DNA of 8,681 nucleotides from NCBI GenBank assembly GCA_028712045.1, contig JAQTRA010000034.1, positions 1-8,681 on the forward strand, read 5' to 3'. Numbering within the stretch: the first letter of the stretch is position 1; each line of letters opens with the position of its first letter. Source of the stretch: Candidatus Omnitrophota bacterium (lineage in GTDB: Bacteria > Omnitrophota > Koll11 > Gygaellales > Profunditerraquicolaceae). The notes beneath the pieces are model-generated. The model made no database searches, was not told where the DNA came from, and was given only the letters and a program-made list of their open reading frames with translations. Position numbers and translations under genes: made by a program. This document shows positions 1 to 6,270 of the stretch, piece after piece.

Positions 1-78
1 AAAAGCGGGGATTAAAATTAAAGCTGAAATGATCCAGATTTTTTTTGCGGTATTGTTATTGCGTAAAAATTTAAACAT
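1..78 (-). CDS. N-terminus of a membrane-anchored protein, possibly PpiD/SurA-like peptidyl-prolyl isomerase (partial)
   Basis: On the minus strand an ATG at 78-76 opens 26 codons that run off the left edge. The peptide begins MFKFLRNNN, has a lysine pair (TAKK) and then a hydrophobic run (IWIISALILIPAF). This is a short basic cytoplasmic tail followed by the start of a single membrane anchor. A near-perfect Shine-Dalgarno sequence AAGGAGGT lies at 90-83, four bases before the ATG, and a promoter-like sequence sits further upstream, so I am fairly sure this is a real gene start. The MFKFLR start with a PAF-ended anchor resembles periplasmic chaperone/isomerases of the PpiD/SurA-N type, but that is recalled resemblance over 26 residues and no catalytic domain is visible. 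It is divergent from the polysaccharide genes and need not share their function. Confidence 0.6.
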   Translation of the reverse strand, partial: MFKFLRNNNTAKKIWIISALILIPAF

Positions 79-82
79 CTTT

Positions 83-90
83 ACCTCCTT
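83..90 (-). promoter_or_regulatory. Strong Shine-Dalgarno site of the minus-strand gene
   Basis: AAGGAGGT on the minus strand lies four bases before the ATG at 78-76. It fixes the start of the left-hand gene. It also contrasts with several genes on the + strand that have no recognisable ribosome binding site. Confidence 0.8.
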
Positions 91-104
91 AGTTAACTTG
101 ATTT

Positions 105-133
105 ATTATATTCCTAAAAAAGGGGTATTGCAA
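105..133 (-). promoter_or_regulatory. Sigma70-type promoter for the minus-strand gene
   Basis: Read on the minus strand, TTGCAA (133-128, four of six matches to the -35 consensus) is followed by a 17-base spacer and a perfect -10 box TATAAT (110-105). Transcription would start near 98, leaving a leader of about 20 bases that contains the Shine-Dalgarno site. The call rests on consensus and spacing alone. Confidence 0.55.
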
Positions 134-156
134 ATAAATATTAACCGATATTGCAC

Positions 157-185
157 TTGCTGCATATTTTTTAAGGTAGTATAAT
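157..185 (+). promoter_or_regulatory. Sigma70-type promoter placed to give a leaderless mRNA for the GT4 gene
   Basis: TTGCTG (157-162) is separated by 17 bases from a perfect TATAAT (180-185). A start point 6-7 bases after the -10 box falls at about 191-192, on the ATG of the glycosyltransferase at 192. No Shine-Dalgarno sequence lies at a usable distance; the nearest purine run, AAGG at 173-176, is 15 bases away and inside the promoter. An in-frame TAG at 177-179, with no ATG/GTG/TTG between it and 192, excludes an earlier start. Confidence 0.55.
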
Positions 186-191
186 AAACTT

Positions 192-1346
192 ATGGTTAAC
201 GAAGAAAAAATTAATTTACTTTATGTAATTACTAAATTAGAGTTAGGCGGCGCGCAAAAGCAGCTTTTAAGCCTGGTTCGTGGCCTGAATAAAGAACAGT
301 TCAGGGTATTTCTTTTTACCGGACAAAATGGGCTGCTGGTGGAAGATTTTTTGAGCATTACCGGCCTAAACCTGCGGCGTTGCCCATTTTTAGAAAGAGC
401 TATCCATCTGCTTAAAGACCTGCTGGTGTTAATTGATTTGTTTTTGTTTATTAAGAAAAATAATATAAAAATAATACATACCCATAGCTCTAAGGCCGGT
501 ATTTTAGGAAGATTAGCAGCTAAATTAGCCGGGGTAAAGATTATTATCCATACAGTGCATGGCTGGAGTTTTCATGATTATCAGCCGATTTTCTTAAAAG
601 GATTATTCATTTCTTTGGAAAGATTCGTAGCGATGTTTACAGATAGGTTAATTGTTGTTTCTGTTTATGATCAGCTAAAGGGTTTAAAGAATCATATCGG
701 GGATCAGGCTAAATATAGCCTTATACATTATGGTATTGATTACACTGAATTTAATCTGACTAACTCATCTATTCGCAGTGAGTTAGGATTGAATAAAAAT
801 GATTTAGTTGTGGGTATGGTCGCTTGTTTTAAGCCGCAAAAATGCCCCCAGGATTTTATCAAGTTGGCTTGTTTAATCAATCGGGATATGCCTGAAGTAA
901 AATTTGTTTTGGTAGGGGACGGGGTTTTGCGTAAGAGGGTAGAAGAGCTGATTGCCGCCTCGAATTTAGAAAAAAATATAATCTTACTTGGTTGGCGCAG
1001 GGATATTCCCGAGATATTGGCAGCTTTCGATGTTTTTGTCTTGACGTCTTTGTGGGAAGGGTTGCCGATTACACTTCTGGAGGCTATGGCAAAGGCTAAA
1101 GCAATCATCGCTACAGATACCGGAGGCGTAAGAGAGATAATTGAGGAAGGAAAAACAGGTTTTTTAGTTCAACCTCACGCTATGGATGAGTTGGCTCATA
1201 AGCTGGCCGGCCTGTTAAAAGATAGTGCTCTTAAGGTAAGGATAGGAAATTCAGCTAAAGAATCTTTAAAATATGATTTTAGGGCTGATAAAATGATCGA
1301 TAATACCCAGGCTCTTTATAACAGCCTGATGAAAGTGACTTTGTGA
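192..1346 (+). CDS. GT4-family glycosyltransferase (GT-B fold)
   Basis: This 384-residue protein has the length and layout of a retaining GT4 enzyme, which transfers a sugar from a nucleotide sugar to a growing lipid-linked glycan on the cytoplasmic side of the membrane. The N-terminal acceptor domain starts with a short beta strand and the glycine-rich loop KLELGGAQKQ (about residues 16-25). The stretch THSSKAGILGRLAA (about 97-110) and the HTVHGWSFH region follow. The C-terminal donor-binding domain has GMVACFKPQKCPQDF, the VLVGDG strand, GWRRDIPEILAAFDVFVLTS and the E-x7-E motif EGLPITLLE (E289 and E297), then the usual TGGVREII and GKTGFLV. There is no membrane segment. It has its own probable leaderless promoter and ends 60 bases before the next gene. 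Neither the donor nor the acceptor can be read from the sequence. Confidence 0.93.
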   Translation: MVNEEKINLLYVITKLELGGAQKQLLSLVRGLNKEQFRVFLFTGQNGLLVEDFLSITGLNLRRCPFLERAIHLLKDLLVLIDLFLFIKKNNIKIIHTHSSKAGILGRLAAKLAGVKIIIHTVHGWSFHDYQPIFLKGLFISLERFVAMFTDRLIVVSVYDQLKGLKNHIGDQAKYSLIHYGIDYTEFNLTNSSIRSELGLNKNDLVVGMVACFKPQKCPQDFIKLACLINRDMPEVKFVLVGDGVLRKRVEELIAASNLEKNIILLGWRRDIPEILAAFDVFVLTSLWEGLPITLLEAMAKAKAIIATDTGGVREIIEEGKTGFLVQPHAMDELAHKLAGLLKDSALKVRIGNSAKESLKYDFRADKMIDNTQALYNSLMKVTL

Positions 1347-1368
1347 ATCCGGCCTTTAATGGTATAAT
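1341..1368 (+). promoter_or_regulatory. Extended -10 promoter for the downstream polysaccharide operon
   Basis: A perfect TATAAT at 1363-1368 is preceded by TGG (1360-1362), giving an extended -10 (TGN-TATAAT). TTGTGA at 1341-1346 lies 16 bases upstream as a four-of-six -35 element and contains the TGA stop codon of the GT4 gene. Transcription would start near 1375, giving a leader of about 32 bases before the ATG at 1407. No hairpin-plus-T-run terminator is visible between the two genes, so read-through from the first promoter is also likely. Confidence 0.5.
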
Positions 1369-1406
1369 AATACACTATTCGCAAGAATTCCTAATCCAAT
1401 CTTGGT

Positions 1407-2393
1407 ATGTTGATTAACTGTTTTTCCATATTTTTTAGCAGTTTTTTAGTCGGGATTTTAGCTATTTTTTTATTGCGAAAAATGGCATTAAAATCTGGCT
1501 TTTTTATGATGAAGGGCATTCCTTTGGTGGGTGGCCTCGGGATTGCCCTGGCTTTTATTCTGGGTAGTTTAGGCGGTTTGTTTATTTTTAAAGTTATTTC
1601 CAAAGAAATAACCGGCATATTGCTTGCTTCAACTGCGATGTTAATTTTTGGTTTATTTGATGATCGTAAAGAATTATCCATAAAAACCAAATTTATAGTC
1701 CAAATTATTGCTTCGACAATTCTTATTTTATCCGGCGTCAGGACAAATATTATCTATATCGGCACTTTAGCTAATATTGCCATAACTTTAATTTGGGTTA
1801 TTGGAATTACTAATGCTTTTAATCACCTGGATATTATGGATGGCTTAGCTGCCGCAGTAGCGGTTATAGTAAGTGGAGTATTTTTAGCAGCTGCTCTGAT
1901 TAATCAGGATATTAAATCCCTGATTCTGGCGTTAGCTTTATTATCAGGGGTTTTTAGTTTCTTAATTTACAATCTGCCTCCGGCTAAAGTTTATATGGGC
2001 AACTCCGGGAGCCATTTTCTGGGGTTTGTTTTATCCGCCGTTGCTATCGTGATTAGTTATGCTCCGATGGAGAGGAAGATCGCTTTGCTTTCACCCATAT
2101 TAATCCTGGGCTTTCCGATATTTGATACTGTTTTCGTTAGTATCTTACGTTTGAAAAAAAACATTTTGCCTTTTAAAAAAAGCAATGACCACTTAGCTTT
2201 ACTTTTTTTAAGATTAGGATTTTCAAAAAATAAAGCTTTAGGAGCTATGCTTTTATTGACATTGTCATTTTCTTTATCGGGGTTAGCTTTAATGAAAGTT
2301 TCGAATCTTTCAGGAATGATCCTTATATTGGTTATTGTTTTTGTGAGTATGGTTTTCATCAACAGGATGGCTAAACTAAAGGTTAATGATTAA
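1407..2393 (+). CDS. MraY/WecA-family polyprenyl-phosphate sugar-1-phosphate transferase (divergent active site)
   Basis: This 328-residue, strongly hydrophobic protein with about ten membrane segments belongs to the family that moves a sugar-1-phosphate from a UDP-sugar to undecaprenyl phosphate, the usual first step of polysaccharide assembly. Landmarks are GLFDDRKELSIKTKF (D85 and D86, the conserved Asp pair), NAFNHLDIMDGLAA (136-148, matching the NxxNxxDGxDGLa loop but with DIMDG), NLPPAKVYMGNSGSHFLGF with Asn199 where relatives have the Mg-binding Asp of MGDxGS, and SNDHLALLFLRLG (D261, H262) where WecA/TagO enzymes have a His-rich HxHH loop. These differences suggest a distinct subfamily or altered activity. 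The ATG at 1407 is the only start available after an in-frame TAA at 1392, and it lacks a Shine-Dalgarno site. The end overlaps the next gene by 8 bases. Confidence 0.9.
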   Translation: MLINCFSIFFSSFLVGILAIFLLRKMALKSGFFMMKGIPLVGGLGIALAFILGSLGGLFIFKVISKEITGILLASTAMLIFGLFDDRKELSIKTKFIVQIIASTILILSGVRTNIIYIGTLANIAITLIWVIGITNAFNHLDIMDGLAAAVAVIVSGVFLAAALINQDIKSLILALALLSGVFSFLIYNLPPAKVYMGNSGSHFLGFVLSAVAIVISYAPMERKIALLSPILILGFPIFDTVFVSILRLKKNILPFKKSNDHLALLFLRLGFSKNKALGAMLLLTLSFSLSGLALMKVSNLSGMILILVIVFVSMVFINRMAKLKVND

Positions 2394-3690
2394 GAAACGA
2401 ATTCTTATCCTAGGCGCGGGGCTCACCGGATTAAGTGCTGCCTGGCATCTTCAAGAAAGAGGCATAGATTGTAAAGTTTTTGAAAAAGAATCTGAAGTAG
2501 GCGGGCTATGCCGTTCTAAAACAAAAAAAGGTTTTACTTTTGATTATGACGGCCATCTCTTGCATTTTAGGAACAAGCATTCCCTTAACCTGGTCAAGAA
2601 GGTATTAAGCGGTAACCTGGTTAAGCATCATAGAAATGCTTTAGTTTACTCCCACAATAGGTATATTCCGTATCCTTTTCAGGCGAATCTGCATAATTTA
2701 CCATCCGAGGTGATCAAAGATTGCCTAAACGGCCTGATCCAGGCGTCAAAATGCAGGAATTTGGGAAAAAATAAAAAAGATCTTAATTTTTTAGAGTGGA
2801 TAAACCAGAACTTTGGCAAAGGCATCGCTGAGCATTTTATGGTCCCTTATAATTCCAAGTTTTGGGGTGTTTCTCCTGAAGAGCTGACCTGCCAGTGGCT
2901 TGGCCGTTTTATTCCGGTTCCAAAGGTTAATGAGATAATTGCGGGAGCTAAAAAAAGAAATTGCAAACCTTTCGGTTATAACGCTTGTTTTTGGTATCCT
3001 CAAAATGGCGGAATATCAGAGCTGCCCAGGGCTTTAGCTAAACAACTTAAAAATATTCATCTTAATTTAACGGTTAAGGGTATAGACCTCAAGAAAAAAG
3101 AGGTGAGCTTATCAACGGGGAATAAAGAAAAATACGATTATCTAATTTCTACAATACCTTTACCTGAATTACCCGGCCTGCTGAAAGAAATACCCGAAAG
3201 AATATCTGATCAGTTTAAGAAATTAAGATGGAATTCTATTTTTAATCTAAGCTTGGGTTTAGCAGGCCGCGATAACCTGAAACGCCACTGGATATATTTC
3301 TCTCAAAAAGATATTTCTTTTTTCCGGGTGGGTTTTTTTCATAATTTTTCTTATTGTTTAGCGCCTCAGGGTAATGCCTCTTTATATATTTCAGTTGCTT
3401 ATGCGCAAGATAAACCATTTAACCGGGTAGGTATAATTGCCCAAATTAAGGAAGATTTAAGGAAAACCGGTATCCTGAATGGCGAGAAAATCATTACCCA
3501 GCATATAAATGATATTAAATACGGTTATCCGATTTATGACTTTAACTATAATACTGCTACTAAAGAAATTTTAGGATTTTTGCAGAAAAATAAAGTTACT
3601 TCCTGCGGCCGCTACGGAGCCTGGCGCTATCTGTCGATGGAGGACGCCATGCTGGATGGACAAGCAGCAGCTAAGGGTATTATTTCTTAA
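2386..3690 (+). CDS. FAD-dependent amine-oxidase-like protein (protoporphyrinogen oxidase / UDP-galactopyranose mutase-like)
   Basis: This 434-residue soluble protein opens with a Rossmann FAD-binding motif, ILGAGLTGLSAAWHL (GxGxxG at about residues 10-15), then an acidic end to strand 2 (KVFEKE) and GGLCRSKTKKGFTFDYDGHLLHF. This N-terminal signature is shared by UDP-galactopyranose mutases and protoporphyrinogen-oxidase-like flavoproteins. Near the C-terminus, CGRYGAWRYLSMEDAMLDGQ is the second FAD-contacting segment. Its place between a lipid-carrier transferase and an exporter suggests it acts on a nucleotide sugar or glycan precursor, for example ring contraction or oxidation, rather than on heme. 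The substrate is not evident. The start codon overlaps the previous gene's stop in an ATGATTAA arrangement, so translation is probably coupled; AAAGG lies only three bases upstream. Confidence 0.85.
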   Translation: MIKKRILILGAGLTGLSAAWHLQERGIDCKVFEKESEVGGLCRSKTKKGFTFDYDGHLLHFRNKHSLNLVKKVLSGNLVKHHRNALVYSHNRYIPYPFQANLHNLPSEVIKDCLNGLIQASKCRNLGKNKKDLNFLEWINQNFGKGIAEHFMVPYNSKFWGVSPEELTCQWLGRFIPVPKVNEIIAGAKKRNCKPFGYNACFWYPQNGGISELPRALAKQLKNIHLNLTVKGIDLKKKEVSLSTGNKEKYDYLISTIPLPELPGLLKEIPERISDQFKKLRWNSIFNLSLGLAGRDNLKRHWIYFSQKDISFFRVGFFHNFSYCLAPQGNASLYISVAYAQDKPFNRVGIIAQIKEDLRKTGILNGEKIITQHINDIKYGYPIYDFNYNTATKEILGFLQKNKVTSCGRYGAWRYLSMEDAMLDGQAAAKGIIS

Positions 3691-3692
3691 AT

Positions 3693-4514
3693 ATGAAAAC
3701 AATAATTAAGGAAATTTTAACCCGAAGAAATCTTATCCGTGAGTTAGTCCTCAAGGATCTCAAGCTTAGGTATCATCGCCCGGCCCTGGGTTTCTTCTGG
3801 GCATTCATTTTACCTTTGGCAACGGTTGGTGTTTTTTATGTTGTTTTTTCAGTTTTCTTGAAAGCTAAGACAGAAGAGGCGCCTTTTATTTTGTATTTAA
3901 TGAGCGCGGTATTCCCCTGGGGGTTTTTTTATAATTCGGTTGTTTGCTCAACTACCAGCCTGGTAGATAATAAGAATTTAATCCGGGAATCTAAATTTCC
4001 GTACTATTTTTTACCCCTTTCAATTGTCCTGGCGAATATGATTAATTTTCTGCCATCATTGGTAATAATAGCCATAACCGCGTTATTTGTCCTGAAAGGA
4101 CTGCCGCTATTAATAGTTTTTTTGCCTTTGGTGCTCTTAACCCAGTTGTTGTTTACTGTGGGCTTATCAATTGTATTTTCTTTGCTCTACGTAAAATACA
4201 GAGATTTGAAATATATGCTCGAAATAGGGTTAACGGTTGTATTTTATTTAACTCCTGCTTTTTATTCCATATATTTAGTCAAGAATTCTTTGCCGGAGTT
4301 TTTATTTAAAATGTACCTTTATAATCCGTTTACCGGAATATTAATTATTTATCGGGCGGTTATGCTTAAAGGTTTTTACGGTTTTATAGCCAAGGATATA
4401 AATTGGTTAACTCTAGTGATTACTTTAGTTTGCTTTTCTTGGGTAACTTTATTTTTAGGGTTTTTTATTTATAACCAGAAAAAAAATAATATAAATGATT
4501 ATCTCTCCTGCTGA
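3693..4514 (+). CDS. wzm: ABC-2 type polysaccharide export permease (Wzm)
   Basis: This 273-residue integral membrane protein has about six membrane segments and the typical start of O-antigen/teichoic-acid export permeases: a cytoplasmic amphipathic helix (RRNLIRELVLKDLKLRYH) followed by ALGFFWAFILPLATVGVFYVVF. The loop FPWGFFYNSVVCSTTSLVDNKNLIRESKFPYYFLPLS is characteristic of the family, as is the later YLYNPFTGILIIYRAVML segment. Two copies should pair with two copies of the ATPase encoded next to form the channel that moves the undecaprenyl-linked glycan across the inner membrane. It starts 2 bases after the preceding stop without a nearby Shine-Dalgarno site (AAGGG at 3673-3677 is too far), which implies coupled translation. 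Confidence 0.93.
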   Translation: MKTIIKEILTRRNLIRELVLKDLKLRYHRPALGFFWAFILPLATVGVFYVVFSVFLKAKTEEAPFILYLMSAVFPWGFFYNSVVCSTTSLVDNKNLIRESKFPYYFLPLSIVLANMINFLPSLVIIAITALFVLKGLPLLIVFLPLVLLTQLLFTVGLSIVFSLLYVKYRDLKYMLEIGLTVVFYLTPAFYSIYLVKNSLPEFLFKMYLYNPFTGILIIYRAVMLKGFYGFIAKDINWLTLVITLVCFSWVTLFLGFFIYNQKKNNINDYLSC

Positions 4515-6270
4515 TATGGAAGAAAAAAATAATCCTCACCAGTTATTTAAGGCGATTAAGCTAACCGGGGTGAGTAAGAAATATTCTCTGGCAGCAGGCC
4601 CAAGGAGTAAAAAAGCCGCTACGGAAGATTTCTGGGCACTGAAAGATATCAATCTGGATATTGATCCAGGCCAGGTAGTGGGTATTATCGGCAGAAATGG
4701 AGCCGGAAAAACAACGCTTTTAAATATTATGGCTGGTATTTTAACTCCTACTGCCGGTAATATTTCTGTTAATGGTAAGGTTATCGGATTATTTAATCTG
4801 GGCATCGGTTTTCAGGATGAGCTCAGCGGCAAGGAAAATATTTTTTTAAACGGAGCAATCTTAGGAGCCCAGCGCAGGGAAATTGAAGGCAGCTTAAACT
4901 CAATAATCGAGTTTTCAGAATTAGGAGATTTTATTAATATGCCTTTAGGAAGTTATTCTCAAGGCATGCGGCTGCGCCTAGGTTTCAGTATTATCGCTAA
5001 TTTGGATTTTGATATTCTGGTGATTGATGAAGTTTTAGCTGTGGGAGATGCGTTATTTCAAAATAAATGCTTCCAGCGATTGATTGATTTTAAGCGCCGC
5101 GGCAAGACCTTGATCATAACTACCCAAGCTATGGATTTGATTGAGAGGTTGTGTGATAAGGTAATGCTTTTAGACCATGGATTTTTGCTTTTTAGCGGGG
5201 AAGTTTTAGAAGGTATAAACAAATATAAGAGCTTATTAAACACAGAAAAATTCTTTGTTGGCGTGACTAAGCAAAAAAAACCGAGTTTAATCGAAAATAC
5301 AAAAAAATGGGCGGATAATATATCAGATTGGGGTAATAAATTTGGCGGTAAGGAAGTTGTAATAAATTCAGTAGAATTTTTTAATCAAGCTGGCCGAAAG
5401 ACTAATTGTATCAATACTCAGTCTGCTTTAAGAATAAAGGTATCTTTTGCAGCAAAAGACAGGGTAGAAAAGCCGCATTTTGGCGTAGCCATATTTAGAA
5501 AAGATGGGGTATATTGTTACGGCCCAAATACTAAATTCGATAATTATATAATTCCGGAATTAAAACAAGGTGAAGGGTTTTTTACATTAGATTATCCCAG
5601 TTTATTATTGGCTGGGGGGGAATATAAGGTCTCCGTAGCGATATGGGATGAAAATGAATCTTTAGCGTTTGACCACCACTATGGTTATTATGACCTGGTA
5701 GTTGTTGGCGAAGATCACCAAGCCGGCGGATTTTTAAATATGCCTTTTGAAATTAGTTATTCTGGCGCCGGTTGCGGATTTTTTTCTTTCCTAAGCCGGA
5801 AAAGAAAGAAAACTGATATTAATCTGGATTTATTGGAGGATAAATTTGGGCAAACTTTAGAAAATAATAATATCAAAGTAGAATACGTAAAATTCCTGGA
5901 TCATAGCGGGAGTAAAAAAGATATTTTCATGACCAATGAACGCGTTAAATTTACCATAGGTTTAGAGGTTAAACAGCCTGTAAATAAAGGCCTTTATCTC
6001 TGGGCTGGGATTTATAGAGATGACGGGATATATTGCCAGGGCTTAACTTTACCTTTAAAGGGTTGTAAAAATTATAATATTTTGTTTCCTAAATTTTCAT
6101 TATTGCCGGGCCATTATTGTGTTTCGTTAGGTATTTGGGATTCTGTTGAAAATAAATTTTTAATGTATCAGCATGGGGTTTATTTGTTAAAAATGGTATT
6201 TGATAAGCCCGATCATGGCACGATTTATTTGGGCCATAAATGGAGATGGGAGAACAGCCAAGATGGATAA
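4495..6270 (+). CDS. wzt: ABC polysaccharide exporter ATPase with tandem C-terminal sugar-binding domains (Wzt)
   Basis: This 591-residue protein has an N-terminal ATPase domain (about 15-245) and a long C-terminal extension. Walker A is GRNGAGKT (66-73), the signature YSQGM (154-158) and Walker B ILVIDE (D178, E179), with a D-loop AVGD. The H-loop position reads TTQAMD, with Gln211 where a His is expected. The extension holds two related beta-rich units, about 287-405 and 458-580. Each has a 'xFRKDGVYCYG / IYRDDGIYCQG' strand, an LLAGGEYKVSVAIWD / LLPGHYCVSLGIWD strand and an aromatic tail, as in Wzt C-terminal domains that recognise the exported glycan. A basic linker (SRKRKK) separates them. 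Typical Wzt proteins carry one such domain. The ATG at 4516, just after the upstream stop, is an equally possible start; neither has a Shine-Dalgarno site. Confidence 0.92.
   Translation: MIISPADMEEKNNPHQLFKAIKLTGVSKKYSLAAGPRSKKAATEDFWALKDINLDIDPGQVVGIIGRNGAGKTTLLNIMAGILTPTAGNISVNGKVIGLFNLGIGFQDELSGKENIFLNGAILGAQRREIEGSLNSIIEFSELGDFINMPLGSYSQGMRLRLGFSIIANLDFDILVIDEVLAVGDALFQNKCFQRLIDFKRRGKTLIITTQAMDLIERLCDKVMLLDHGFLLFSGEVLEGINKYKSLLNTEKFFVGVTKQKKPSLIENTKKWADNISDWGNKFGGKEVVINSVEFFNQAGRKTNCINTQSALRIKVSFAAKDRVEKPHFGVAIFRKDGVYCYGPNTKFDNYIIPELKQGEGFFTLDYPSLLLAGGEYKVSVAIWDENESLAFDHHYGYYDLVVVGEDHQAGGFLNMPFEISYSGAGCGFFSFLSRKRKKTDINLDLLEDKFGQTLENNNIKVEYVKFLDHSGSKKDIFMTNERVKFTIGLEVKQPVNKGLYLWAGIYRDDGIYCQGLTLPLKGCKNYNILFPKFSLLPGHYCVSLGIWDSVENKFLMYQHGVYLLKMVFDKPDHGTIYLGHKWRWENSQDG

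Noticed and set aside
91..98. AGTTAACT palindrome near the start of the minus-strand transcript
   Set aside because: An 8-base A/T-rich palindrome is expected often by chance, and nothing else supports an operator here.
740..1108. Minus-strand open frame of 122 codons
   Set aside because: It lies wholly inside the GT4 gene, has no recognisable domain, and the + frame carries clear family motifs here.
1347..1406. Possible terminator between the GT4 gene and the sugar-phosphate transferase
   Set aside because: No stable G/C-rich hairpin followed by a T run is seen. The segment is better explained by the extended -10 promoter and a short leader.
2057..2362. Minus-strand open frame of 101 codons
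   Set aside because: It is a shadow of the membrane-protein gene on the + strand and has a lysine/isoleucine-biased composition with no motif.
6200..6262. TTG start that would extend the GT2 fusion protein by 21 residues
   Set aside because: The extension would overlap wzt by 71 bases and adds a sequence unlike GT2 N-termini. ATG 6263 has GGGAGA at proper distance and is followed directly by the family's first beta strand.
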